Source: Acanthochlamys bracteata
Taxonomy: Eukaryota > Streptophyta > Magnoliopsida > Pandanales > Velloziaceae
DNA: 64,000 nucleotides
Reading direction: 5' to 3'
NCBI GenBank assembly: GCA_019914995.1
Contig: CM034127.1
Span: 1,240,001 to 1,304,000 of the forward strand
Positions 13,197-26,052 of this stretch are shown piece after piece. Position 1 is the first letter of the stretch; each line of letters begins with the position of its first letter. The notes under the pieces were generated by a model, which was not told the origin of the DNA, did no database searches, and worked only from the letters and a program-made list of their open reading frames with translations. Both the position numbers and the translations under genes were made by a program.

Positions 13197-16100
13197 ATGG
13201 GGATTCCTTCGTTCTATCGCTGGCTGGCAGAGAGATACCCCCTCTCGATCGTCGACGTAATAGAAGAAGCACCGGATTTCGTTAATGGCGTTCGAATCCC
13301 GGTCGATTCGAGCAAGGCGAACCCCAACGGCGTCGAATTTGATAATCTCTATCTTGATATGAATGGAATCATCCATCCTTGTTTTCACCCTGAGGACCAG
13401 GTTTAATTTCATTGTTTGATGTGGTTTTTCATTTGTTTTCTTTATTGAGTTCTATTTTGATTGTTTGATTCTCTTGCTGAAAATTTTGCAATGATATCAT
13501 AAATTGTAAGAAGAATTTCAGTTTGCTATTCCATTCACTGGGTCTTCTTGGTGGTTAAATATTCTATAGATATCTCATGCATTTTTTCTATTATAGTAGT
13601 ATTATTTATGATTGGAATCAAATACTGTGGCTAATGTTTAGGCGTGATTCTGGTTTGTATATTTTTAGGGATAAGCATTTTGTGCTACTATTCTTTATGG
13701 CGATCTTGAATGTTTATGGACATTCACATTGGTCTCATTGTTATGATTTTTGAAGGATGAAAACTTCAGAAAGGGGAAGCAAAAGCTGATGAAAATGGAT
13801 TATAAGTTGATGTGTTCTTCACTTTATCTTTTCCAGCACTGAAGCAAGTCAATGAATCAAAGCTTTTTATCATTTTTGAAAATTTATGTATTGCACATTG
13901 TGTCTTCTTGCTCTTGACATTCTCAGTTGTGGCAATCACTAGAATCATGCTTTCCAATGTCTTAATGTGCTTCTAGTTGTTGCTAAGGATTTTCTGTGTT
14001 TAATGGTTCTTAGCCTCAACCAAGCTCATATGAGGAGGTATATAAAGCAGTTTTCAAGTATGTGGATTACATCTTCTCATTGATCCGACCTCGGAAGCTT
14101 CTATTTATGGCGATTGGTTGTGTTCTTATCCTGGGAAATTGTGAATTAAAAAATAATTGGACTTTTTCTATGTTCTAATATATCATGTATTGATATGGTG
14201 TCTAGATGGGGTTGCACCTCGAGCAAAGATGAATCAACAGAGGTCAAGGCGGTTTAGGGCTGCAAAAGATGCTGCAGATGCTGTGAGATTTTTTTTTAAT
14301 CTTTGTTCCAATTCTCTGTTGGTTTGCGTTTATAATGATAATGTTTTTCCCATAGGCTTCTGAAGCAGAGAATCATGGGGAGGCGTTGGATTCATTTGAA
14401 CAGGCGACAAGACTGGACTCAAATGTCATAACGCCTGGAACTGAGTTCATGGCATCCTTATCATTGGCCCTTCGTTACTATATTCACCTGAGAATGAACA
14501 ATGACCTGGGATGGCGGGGCATCAAGGTTGGTGCTATTTTTTGTGCTTCATAGTATTCTTAAGCTCCTGATTTTGGGATTTACTATCTGAGAAATCATTA
14601 CTTTTGTGGAACGTGTAGGTTATTCTTTCTGATGCTAGTGTCCCTGGTGAGGGAGAGCACAAGATAGCTGCATATGTTCGCTCACAGAGGAACATACCTG
14701 GATTTGATCCAAACACGAAGCATTGTTTATATGGGTTGGTAATTTATTTATCCCTGTTCCTCTCTATTCAACTTGGTTCCTTTCTTTGTGAAATTTCCGT
14801 AGTAATAGCAGCTTTTCTTTAAAAAAAATTTTGAATAATAAAATTTGAACTTTAGGATGCTGACTTGATTATGCTTGCTCTGGCAACACACGAGCTGCTC
14901 TTTTCTATACTCAGAGAGGTGAGAATCTGAGAACTGTTTGAACATTCATTGTAGAATTTGCACTTTTGAGCTAAAACTTTGATATTTACAGGATGTACGG
15001 GTAGTACATAAATATAGTAACAACAATAAACATAGTGATGGATATAAGCAGGGATTAGAAGTGGCAATTGAAGATGACATTCCACAAAAGAAGTTTCAGG
15101 TCACTGCTTACTCTTGTTCTTCAAATATTTTTAGCACAAGGTTTAGACTTGTCAAAAGATCAAGTTGATTCTTGTTTATGCTGTTTGTGGTAGCGGTGAT
15201 GTAATTAATTTTGTTTCTGAACTGCATCAAGGCTGTTTCTGTTGCAGCTTTCATGGTTGTCTTTAGTTTTGATTATGTGGTTGCTCTACTTTGACTTCTG
15301 CTAATAAAGTTAGAAGCTCTCTTCAACCTTATATTTTTTATAAGTTCTCTATGTATCTCTCATACCGAATTGTCTATCTCCTTTTCTCTATATATAGTCT
15401 ATAGTGGCATATGGTAGAATAGCAAAGGAAAATTGTCTAAACTGTCTACCTTGAACTATACAGGATCTGCTGATAGGAACTTCCCCCAAAGTAGTATTTT
15501 CTGCTCATTTAAAAAATGCTAAGGAAACCAGAATTTCTTCCTTTTAGGGATAAGATAACCTCTTACAATCTCCATCTTTCTGGACAACTCATGTTTATTA
15601 CATCCCTTTCCCTGGGGAATGGAGCTGGTTGTAGGATTGATCTTTCCTTGTCGGAGAAGTAGCCAGGCTCTGCTTCTGAGATTTGTTAGTTCATGGCAGT
15701 AATGTAGCTTTGCACTATGTACTCCCCTTTTTGTTATTGCATAGGTACTTCTATAGAAGGAGAACATTCAAACGCACTTAAGTGGGACGGACTTGGTTAC
15801 TGTTGTTTTTCTTCTTTCGTGCTTGAGGACCGTGTCAAAGGCAGTTTCCAATTCTGTCAGAAGTTATCTATATTTGAAGATCCGCTGAATCTAAAAAATT
15901 GCTACAGGAATTTCTAATTGATAGGTCTCATGTCTCAAATGCACGACATGTTTAAAATTTCCTCTTTAATAGTCACCAGTACATGTGCTGAATGTCCTTG
16001 TTTATTGCAGTTGCTAAACATTTGGGTTCTCAGAGAATATTTGATGTATGATTTGAGAGCAGCTGATGCACCTACCAAGATAGATGTGGAACGCTTGGTT

Positions 16101-19100
16101 GATGACTTTGTCTTCATGTGTTTGTTTGTGGGGAATGATTTTCTTCCCCATGTACCTTCACTTGAGATCTCTGAGGTTAGAAGTCAACTTGGTTCTGGAA
16201 GTTTCTTTCAGCTATATGTACCCCTTTTGCTTTAGAAAAAAAATTTAGTACCATGTCAGTTGACTATTCTCTTGTAATTCTTATTAATATGAATCCATTG
16301 ATAATCATGTACTGACAATAGTCCATGGGTTGCAGGGTGCAATTGATTTGCTAATGACTATTTACAAAAAGGAATTCACCAGAATGGGTGGTTACTTGAC
16401 AGATTCTTATAAGGTGATCCTTTTTTTTTTTTGCAGTTGAACACTTCACTTTTTCTTTGTTGTTTATTGGGTATTATCCCAATCCAACCACTTTGTACTA
16501 TTCCAATACTTGTGTATATGTATTTTTCTTGTGGTGGGTGAATTAAACATGTTTAACTAGAGATTTTGATTGGACTTAACGATTGTATAAAACATTGTGT
16601 TAGGAAGTTGATGTAAAAATATGAAAGATATCTAGCAAATGGGATGCTGTTATTAGCAAATTTGGAGATACTATATGCCACTAGAATCTGTAGCATGCTG
16701 TTTAGTCAAAACACGAGTTTTGTTTCTGCTTGAACTGTTTTTTACCTTATACCTTGATTGCATCTGTGTGGTTCAGAAAATCCTGCATTCTAGATGTGTT
16801 TTCCAATATTTCAGCATGCAATACGATGTTGTGTAGAAACGGAATGGAGAAAGCTGATTCATGTAGCCGACCACACTCAAGTGGGATTAAGGCTTAGTTT
16901 GTTGTTGGTTGTTGTTTGCTATACGATGTTATCTATATTTATGAGTCTTTCAGGGGCAATGCTTGTTTTTCCCCACGTGATTAGTTTGTTGGCTTGGACT
17001 GTAGGTTGATTTGGAACGTGTAGAATACTTCTTACAAGTTGTTGGGTCGTTTGATGATGCCATCTTTAAGAGACGTTCTCAGGTTTGTTTTTTAAATTTA
17101 CATGTTGCTGTCTTAGAAAAGGGACAAGTTTCTCAAAGTTATGATGTTATCTTCTTCGAAATAGAAGCTGGATTTTGAGTTGCTCAGAAGCTTTATGCTA
17201 TAGTAAAACTGACAAGAGAAAGGTTCAGCTATCAAGTAAAAATCCATTCACATATTGTTTACTCTGTGCTGTCTGTCTTTTGTAGCAGTAGCGAAACCAG
17301 GTTATATTCGGCCAGGTTATTATTTGAAATTGGCAGTAAGTTGCACTAGTACCAGCAAGCTATAATAATTGGAAAGAGGGGATAGGTCTTGTCTATTGTA
17401 TTTATATAGCTAAGTTTGACAGAACAATCTTCATGCATACTCATTTTAAATCAAGTGTAATAAAATTTAAGACAATTATTAATAATAGGTTTTTTTAGTT
17501 TTATGGATAAGATCTGAACTCTTTAGTTCCTTTCATATTAGTTTATGTAATTATATCTTTACAGAACATTTCATAGGTTACTTGATTATACTTACTCAGG
17601 TGCACATTGAAAGGGAACTTCGATTTGGGGCCCTATCAACGATGAAACACACTCATAAAAGAGGGGTACTTTTAGCCTTTCCTGTTGTTGCTTTTCCTAG
17701 GGGCTGCTTACCTTTCCAACTGCTCAAGCTGCAAGGAGACCCAATCTTTTTCTAAACTCTTCTCTTCTTAAGCTGAAAACTGTAAAAACCTTCCCTCACT
17801 ATGCAGAATCACAATAACGGACATAAACCACGAAGTTGCAGCACTACTTCCATGAATGCTGTGGAGTCAACTGTTGTTTCAAGTGATAAGGTTGGTTGCC
17901 TTTTCTGGCAAACGTTGCAGAATACCTTTTTAGCCCTTTTTGTAGTACTTCGAAATGGTTTTTTGTAGGTGACCCTTGGTAAAGATGGTTGGAAAGAGCG
18001 TTACTATGCTGAAAAGTTTGAAGCTAAAACTGACGAGCAGCATGATTATTTCAAGAATGATGCTGTAAGTAACCAATACGGTTCTGGCAATATACTTTAT
18101 TTGCATCAAAGTTATTGTTGTAAAACGTAAAATTATGTTATTACAGTTATAGCTAGAAAACAACAACACCACCAAGCCTTATCTCACTAAGTGCGTCAGC
18201 CACATGGATTATCTCACACAATTATGCCCTGTTTTGGATGATATTTTCAGTCAGGTCCTTAATAAGGAGGTTATTTTGATAGTTTCCGACCAAATTTTCT
18301 AAAGCATTTTCCTACTCCTTAATATGGGGAGCTTTCATCGACTCAAGCCTTTGAATTTACGCATAACCATCTCAAGCGAGCTTTAATCATTTTACAGGGA
18401 AGGAGAGAAAGAGCAATAAAGACAAAAACCCAATTGCTCTTAAGTTTGTTCTTTCTACTTTTCTTTTTTCATATGTTTATTTTCTTGAGATGAGATAGTA
18501 TAGAGTTTCAGTAGACTAATATAGACAGCCTGTTTCAGTAAAACTTTGAGAGAATTGCATATGGTAAAAAAATTGTATAGAAAGTCTGTACTGGGTTCTG
18601 TTTGTAATTGTTATTCACCGTTCTCTCTTTTTGATAGTCACAATTCCAATCACAATGATGGGATAAAGGCTTCCTACATTGTATTTGTTGACATCAGAGT
18701 GCACGGTTTCTTTTCTTTGTTTTGTGTGCGTGTTCTTTCTTCATATGCAGCTGCAAAAGGTGTTTCCTTTTGATTGTATTCTTGGAATTGTTGCATAGGT
18801 TGCAAAATATGTTGAAGGGATATGCTGGGTGATGCACTATTATTATCAAGGAGTTTGCTCTTGGCAATGGTATTTGCTGAAATCTTGTTTCTAATGTTTT
18901 CTGTTGTGTATTTTTTGGTGCTAGTCGAGTGTTCAGTCCAGAAGATGAATCTATTTTTCTGGGATTTCTCCTGTAGAATGTAAGGGTATATGCGTAGTAG
19001 CCATTTGCTTTCCTCTTATGACTTTCCTATTTGGTCATGAAAGCTCTGCCTAATCACACAACATTAGAGCATAGATCATTTCTTTGCTCCTAAAGGGAGT

Positions 19101-22100
19101 ATGCTGCTACACCACATGGACAAGCACCTGATACATTTTATTTGCCTTTTCACTTTTGGGTTGGTGCTCTATCAGTGTTGGCATTCCTTTTCCATTTTGG
19201 AAGATGATGCCCCCTAACTTATTTGGAAAATGTTTTCATGGCTTGGGAATGGAGTGGCAGTTTATAAGGATAGCAATTCCTATTATTTATCACCGTTCTA
19301 TAAGAAGACTGGAATTCCAAATATACATGAAATATCTAATATAGGAATCTTCGGCTATTGTCTAGAGAAATGGTAGACAGCAACTGTTAATTCTTTATCA
19401 TCAGCTAACATATATTGCTCCGTGATGATATAGGATAGTAAGCAACTGTACTATTTATTTCAGAGTGTACTGTCCAAGGTATTCTTGTCTTTCTGTTGTT
19501 ACTCCTTTAAATCCTTCTTTTTTTACAGGTTCTATCCATATCATTATGCGCCATTTGCATCAGATTTTATCAGATTACAACATTTGGACATCCATTTTGA
19601 GCTTGGGGTCCCCTTTAAACCTTTTGATCAGCTGATGGCTGTGCTACCTGCTGCAAGGTTAGTTTTGTTTGTTATTGAACATAAACATCATAGGAGAAGT
19701 CAGTTTAATATGACCACTCCTCATGGGTACTTTATTTGTTTCAAAAGAATTTAGAATAAAAGTGAAAGGAAATAGAAATGAAAAAAAGGCATTCATCATA
19801 CTGGGTTTCTCAAAGAGAATATAGGAAGAGATGCTGATAGCAGGTTGAAAGAAAAAAAATTCTTTCAAGGTTCATGTTGAAGTGCTTTCTTATCTACTTC
19901 TCTAGGAAATTCTTTTCCTAGAGATGCTTTTAAGAAAAAGCTCGTTTAGTTTCTGAAAATTATTTCCAAGGAAGACTTCTAGAGTTTTTGCAAATGGGAG
20001 TGTGATTTTTCATCTGCTGAAAAATATAGTTCATGTTGAAGACTTCTAGAGTTTCCAAGGAAGACTTCCAAGAATTCTTCCTCTGAGAATTATTTTTTTC
20101 TGAAGATGTTCCTGGGATTTCCTAGAATTATCTTTTGCCTAATACTTCCCAAAATCTCCAATAACTCCTGTAAGGGTGGGAGTTGGATCTAAATACCTGT
20201 ATCTGATAACTTCTAGTCACTGAGATGAATTTAGATGGAGAGGAATTGCTGTCTTCCCTTTCTTTTCTAGCAATTCCTTAGTTGAACAACTTGACAGAAA
20301 GTAAAGGTTTTCTTTCCTTTGGTTTCTTTGCTTTTCACTCTAGCAAATTATAGCCCCTAAGTGTCTTTTATATGAATGTGCAGTGCGCATGCGCTCCCTC
20401 TGTTCTACAGGAATTTGATGACAAACTCATCTTCATCTATAGCTGATTTCTATCCTCCTGGTCAGTTGGTAATTGTCAAATAGATTTTCTGTAATTTCCT
20501 GGTCAGCCACTTGAATGCTGCTCATTGAATTGTATAATTTAACAGATTTTGAGTTCGATTTGAATGGAAAGCGTCATGCCTGGCAGGTGATCGACTAGAT
20601 AAGGCTTATGTTTTCTCCCCTATTGAATACTTTTCTTTTATGAATTGGCCATTGAAAGCTCTAACAATTTAATGTACGATTAGCTTTTTTTTGGCTATAC
20701 TTGGTACTATATAATTCATTTTTAAGGCATAGGGCCCTAGAATTTTCAATTTTGTATTTGGCTATCTCCATTCTTGCCCATAGTAGCAGCGTTTGAGCAT
20801 AGTTGTTCAAGCAGCGGATGCTTTGACTGTATATAGTGTATTGTCTTTAGCATCAACATTATTCATGTCAGTTATCATTATTACTGAATAAACCATTTTA
20901 GCATCAACATGCATGCGTCACTCTATGAGATTATTCAATCAGTATCCTTTTGTTGGAGCATGTATTTTGACATATTATAGTACTAAACATGGATTAGGAG
21001 CATGGCAAATCTTTTGTATAAACTGAATTCTTTATATTTAATTCAGTTTTTTCTCATGTTTTGACAATTTATATAGTATTACATATAATAATTCAAGGAT
21101 AGTCGCATGCCGTAGTGGACTAGTCCTACTCAACCTTATTGGAGCTAAGTTTCGTTGTAACTCCCTTTTATTTGTGAAGTTGGGAACTGCGGTTCTTGAA
21201 TGCTTTTTTTAACATAGTTTGAAAGGGAGGAAACCTATTGATAATAACTTGGTTTACGTTACTAGTTTTGCTTGATACATTAAATTTTGGAAATGGTTGA
21301 GAAGAATATTCATGTGAAAGTCAAGATTATTAGTCCCTAAGGGTGGCATATATGACCAAACTCGAAATTGACCTATTTGAATTGGGTTCTGATTTTATCT
21401 TAGACGGGGTCGGATCAATTTTTTGTCAACTCAAACTTAACTCGATAAATTAAGTGGGTTCGTACAGCTTGACCCTAAATTAATCTGTATAATTACTTGT
21501 ATAGTATAGATTAGCTAATTACAATACATTTAGAACAATAACATTAGATTTTAGTTTAGTTTATATTTTATTGCTTAATTGATCATATCTTGATTAATTT
21601 TTTAATTTATAGATTTTGTTAAAATTAACCTTTTATGTTTAATATATAGTACATAACAATTTTCACCTATTACTTTTAGAAGTTAATCTTTATGGTTTTT
21701 TCGTTTTAATAATTGTGATTATTACATGGGTCGATCCGAATTTGATCCGATTATTAAATGGGTTGGATTATGGTGGATAATTTTTTGACCTATATAAACA
21801 TACGAGTTGGGTTATTGTGGAGGGATTTTGATTTGGTTATTAAATGGGTCGATTCAAACCCGATCTATTAATCCATGTTACCATCCTACTCCCCCATAAG
21901 TAGATTCTAAATTAGAATCTGGAAACCTCCATTTTACTGTAATGTTCTTTATGACAAAATGTGCTATTAATAATAAAGCATAGAGATTGTGTGTATCCCC
22001 ATTTTCCTTTTCTTTCCTGTGCTTCCATTACTTTTGTTTTGCTGTCTTTTGGATAAATGGAAGATGATACAATTTTCTGTTATCTATTCTAGGCTGTGTG

Positions 22101-24503
22101 TAAGTTACCATTCATTGAGGAAACGCGTCTACTAGCAGAAATAAAGAAAGTGGAACACACACTTACGGTATGTGTTTCTCTTCCTCTCTTCTCTTCTCTC
22201 TCATTCTGATTCCTCCGTCTCTGATATGTGTACATGTGAAGGATACTGAGAAGGAAAGAAACAGTTTGGGCTCGGATACACTCTTTTTGCACATATATCA
22301 TCCATTGGCACTTAAAGTTGTTTCATTTCAAGAGCGGAAGAAGGATCATCCAAAACTGCTAGTGGCTAAACTTAAGAAAAAGATTGATCCAAAACTGAGG
22401 TATGAATATAAATAATTAATTCTTGAGTATGGGTTTTATGAATTTGTAGTACGACTAGTTTTGTTCCCTTTCACTGATATGGTATTGTGATAGTATTGAA
22501 ACTCTTTGGTACTATAAACTTAAATTGTTTATGGTCATGTTTATGTTTAAGAATATGAAGGAGGGAGCACCCCTGAATTCATTGATACTCACTCTATAGC
22601 ATGCCTTTCATATCTTGCCATTTGTTTCATCGTTGTAGCATGGTTTTCAACATCCCTACTCTGTTCAGACACCTTGCTTTCAACTTTCAAGTCAAACTGA
22701 GCTCTTGGTGCTTAGTTATTGTTTCATCCTTATGTTGCTGTGATGGTAGAACACAGAGAAGTATAGGTGGCACTAGACTTTGAGACAGGAATACATTACA
22801 GTTGGTGAGGAGATGCAACAAGTAACTTTTGCTTTGGTAATTGAGCTAATCTTCATAGACAGTGCTGCAAGGAGACCAACCAGTTTCGTTCGTTTTATGA
22901 TTATTGATTTCGTGCATTGCCCCAAAATAATTTTTCTTAATAGCTCCAATATGCTCTTGAAGCATCACCATTGTTGATGATTGGAAGTTGTATGTTCATC
23001 TTCATATGCACTTGGACTTTGAATGAAGATTAGGGCTTTCAGTAATAGAGACCCACATTATAAGTTAGACATAGTTGTTGGAGTACCAAATTACTATGTA
23101 CTTAATGGTGAGTACTATAATAGATAGTGGTCTGATGTAGCAGTTAGTGAAAATGGATTGCTATTGGAACTTAGAGTAGTTCTTGTTTTGTTGTCTAATG
23201 ATCCACTAGTTTTTGGAGCAGCCTATGTTCAAATTTTGTCTGCACATATACATTTCTGATACCCTCAATGCTAGGATTCTGATTCTTCTAGTACAGCCAT
23301 TTTCTTAATGCAAGTCTTTCTTGTTTTTAATGATTGCTTCTCTGCAGTGGTGGAATGAATGGATACATATACATTTCTGATAAAACCATTCATGCAAAAA
23401 AGATATATTCTCCTATTGGAGGCATGGACATTATTAGAAAGAATGAAACTATGTAAGCTTCTATCCTTGACTCATAATACTACTGTATGTCTTTTCTCTT
23501 GTTTCTCTCTTCTATTCTGTTTTTATGTGATATGATACAATACAATAGTTTGAAAGGAAAAGATAGCTAAATTTTTTGTTGAATGTTATTTGGTATCCGA
23601 ATGGCTGTAGTTTTGTCTACTACAAGTGTCCTCCCATGCAAGTACATATCTCCAGGTTACCGGAAGGAGTAATTCTACCGGAAAAGGTATGTGACTGGTT
23701 TTCTCACTGCTGCAGTTTTTTCAAGCTGATCAAGCCACTCATGTGTTTCTTTTCTCCAGTTGATCTCCAGGCGAGATTTGCAACCGACAAGAGTCCTATG
23801 GCATGAGAAAATGGCAGATCGACGTCACATGTATTCAATAGGGTAAGTTCTGATGCTTAAGAGAACTTTAGAATAATTCATTCTATTTTTCTGGACATTT
23901 TGACATGCTTTTTATATGATATGTTCCTCCTGTGAATTCAGACCTGTTCCCAAGACTATAACTGGCCCCTGTCTGTCGATGATGGCTCACCAACTTGTTA
24001 GGGAATACTATATCCACAAGACATTCCAAACAAGTGTTTGTGGATTAAATGAACAAACGAGTGATGCAGAGAAAAAGAAAAGGACTGCAACATGCAAGGG
24101 GGTTGGTACTGAAATTGGAATATATGCTGAAAATGTTTCAGATACAAAAGGAAGTTGTGACGGGGGTACTCTTGGCAAAAGAAAACGTGAGGGCCCTGAC
24201 CAGGAGATCGGCGAGACGGTGAAAGAAGACTTACGACATGGAACTGTTGTTTGGCCAGAGTGTGAGAGTGTAGAAGGTGAAGTCTATCAGGAGAGTTATC
24301 TCAAAGGCACCCGAAAGAGAGACAGACAACATTATCACAAGGAGATCAAGACAGATCAAAGCAGTCAGGATGATACGTCCGAAGTTGTTGACCAGGGGCC
24401 ATCTCATGACGGAAATAACCCTAACAGGATTCCTGTTAATGGGAATCACTACGGCGGTCATAAAGTTAGGAGGATAAGTAAGTATAAAAAGAAGAGGAAC
24501 TAG
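13197..24503 (+). CDS. XRN-family 5'-3' exoribonuclease lacking the zinc knuckle
   Basis: A processive 5'-3' exoribonuclease acting on 5'-monophosphate RNA. I assembled 23 exons: 13197-13400, 14014-14116, 14206-14282, 14356-14526, 14619-14738, 14856-14918, 14992-15099, 16011-16175, 16336-16413, 17005-17082, 17600-17665, 17807-17890, 17969-18064, 18799-18869, 19529-19657, 20384-20460, 20546-20586, 22093-22167, 22242-22399, 23348-23452, 23611-23686, 23760-23842 and 23942-24503. They sum to 2790 nt (929 aa), with canonical splice sites and no stop. Acidic catalytic residues are present: D54 in [11 protein letters not shown]196/E198 in GEGEHKI, D226/D228 in [13 protein letters not shown], and D325 in GNDFLPH. 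The basic block [15 protein letters not shown] is intact. After SILRE the family's CCHC knuckle is replaced by a 36-residue hydrophilic exon without cysteine. The tail of about 170 aa is charged, with KRKR and a KKKR terminus. It is the XRN2/3/4 family but a divergent paralogue; nuclear versus cytoplasmic location is undecided. Confidence 0.92.
21340..21890. mobile_element. Dispersed repeat in XRN intron 17, related to 54215-55045
   Basis: About 550 bp of AT-rich sequence in the 1.5-kb intron between 20586 and 22093. It begins near actcgaaattgacctatttg and ends near aacccgatctattaatcc. The same ordered blocks recur at 54215-55045: actcgaaattgattcattta, ctcgataaattaa/cctgataaattaa, gtataattactt, ttgttaaa-ttaacctttt, tacataacaattttcacctatta/tacctaacaattattaccta, ttgatccga-ttattaaat, and tatataaa-ata-gag. 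Repeated gggtcgatccgaa/gacccgat motifs give it internal symmetry. No ORF is present, so it is a non-autonomous dispersed element. Confidence 0.75.
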
Positions 24504-25270
24504 TTTGGCTTACATGTTTCTAGCAATGCTGACGCGGTGTAATGTGTAGTGATCTGGAAGGGATGACAATGGTACATTCATCCACTCTTCCGGTGCAGAG
24601 GCTTGTGCCCCTATTATTATTCATTCTTGTAGTTTAGCAATGTTGGGAATAGGACTGGGTACAAAAATTTTGACATAGTGAAGAGGATATACTTTTCAAA
24701 CCAAATCCGAGTAGTCTAGCACTAAGTAGTCTGATTGTACCTTAGAATGTAACGAGTGATGCTACTGAGAGGAGTATTTAAAATTTGCGAATCTTGGACT
24801 AATCCATCATGAAAAACTAGTCTGGTGGCATGCTTTGAGCTTCACTTATCGATGAAGGATTAAGCAAGTCATTCAAATGCTGCATGTACGGTCAAGTCAC
24901 AGCTACCTATTTCAATGTGAAGAAGAATCATAAAGTAACGAAAGAGACAGCTTTGAAACATCCGTCAAAAACTTTGCGATGGATCACAAGTAGACTGCTT
25001 AGAAGCATTACAAATGTTCTGAGCGCGGTTTATTGTAGGACTAAATTAGTATTTGCTTTCGTGAACGGTTGATGAGATTGTATTTTGCTTTGGACTTTGG
25101 AGACCACGTATAGCACGGATGAGATAGGGAACTTCGACACCGTGGGCAGGGTGTAGGATTATAATTCAGGAACCCTAACAGGGGAAGTGTGTGCCGACCT
25201 TTGCTAGAGACTTGCAACGCATGTTGTCAAGGTAGTTGCCATTCGCATTAACGAATAATATGAGTCGATC
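24504..25270. other. XRN 3' flank, no gene seen
   Basis: The first 250-300 bases are the likely XRN 3' UTR. Beyond that I see no splice-linked coding and no repeat. The 62-codon open frame at 24884-25072 has no recognisable features and is not supported. Confidence 0.5.
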
Positions 25271-25459
25271 TCAGCATTCTCTGTTCTCCACTCTCCATGC
25301 TATGCAGTGAGGCTCCACCGGTAATTCTCGTCTATGTGGACCAAGTTTCAGGCTTTTCCAAGATGGAGGAGCGCAATAATGATGAGAATACACCTTTGAG
25401 GCTCGGATGATTGGCATGAAATACGAGAGCAACAATGCCAGCATCTTCTTCGTAGCCAT
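25271..25459 (-). CDS. Candidate 62-aa small secreted peptide
   Basis: An open frame starting MATKKMLALLLSYFMPIIRA with a basic then hydrophobic N-terminus resembling a signal peptide. A polar, histidine/arginine-rich remainder with three cysteines (HHYCAPPSW, EPHCIAW, terminal C) follows. The start context acaacATGGCT is a strong plant context (A at -3, GCT second codon). A TATA-like ttatttataaag lies about 90 bases upstream on the same strand (around 25540-25555). I do not recognise the family. A donor-like aaag|gtgtat inside the frame means a spliced version is possible. It lies between XRN and PIG-P, on the opposite strand to both. Real-gene status is uncertain. Confidence 0.3.
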   Translation of the reverse strand: MATKKMLALLLSYFMPIIRASKVYSHHYCAPPSWKSLKLGPHRRELPVEPHCIAWRVENREC

Positions 25460-26052
25460 GTTGTAAGTTATAAACCTTTTTGTTTGGGGTGGTCAACAAA
25501 GGGCAATGTACAGAGTTGTTTTTAATAGCATCATGGACCTTTATAAATAAGAAGCTTTAAAACAAATAGCAATACGTTTAAGTGCGTTCCCCCTTGGATT
25601 TAACTAGTTGCTGACTTCAATGCATCTAAAAGTCAAATTTGAAAGCAAGATCAAAAAATCTTAAGATAAATCTGTGGAGATATGGGGTCGATTGCTTATG
25701 AAAAAGAGATTTTGTTGAAAAGAAAACTTCGTTTTTCAAGATCTCAGGTACACTTCAGCATTCCCTCGGTAACGACAATGTTTGCAGGATAATTGAGAAA
25801 CTAATTGCTGAAGCTGACGTTTTTCGCAATGTCGTAGAAAACCTAGAGAGGATCGAGGGGAGACTTGCGATCGTACTCCGATGCGCTAATTTTTTGCGCA
25901 GATGATCTGCTGTCATTGCACAAAAATGAAATTTGCAACTTGATAGTTTTTCAAGATTAATTTGCAAATCGGACAAGTAATATTACTTTTGCAACATCAG
26001 CCCTCAGTGGAAAAATATCGATCGTTCAGCTGGGATTAGAACCAAAACAAAA
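25460..26052. other. Upstream region of PIG-P and of the 62-aa frame
   Basis: The stretch contains the presumed promoter of the minus-strand peptide frame (TATA-like motif near 25545) and the 5' region of PIG-P. The 73-codon minus frame at 25755-25976 shows no features and was not called. No repeat was recognised. Confidence 0.4.
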
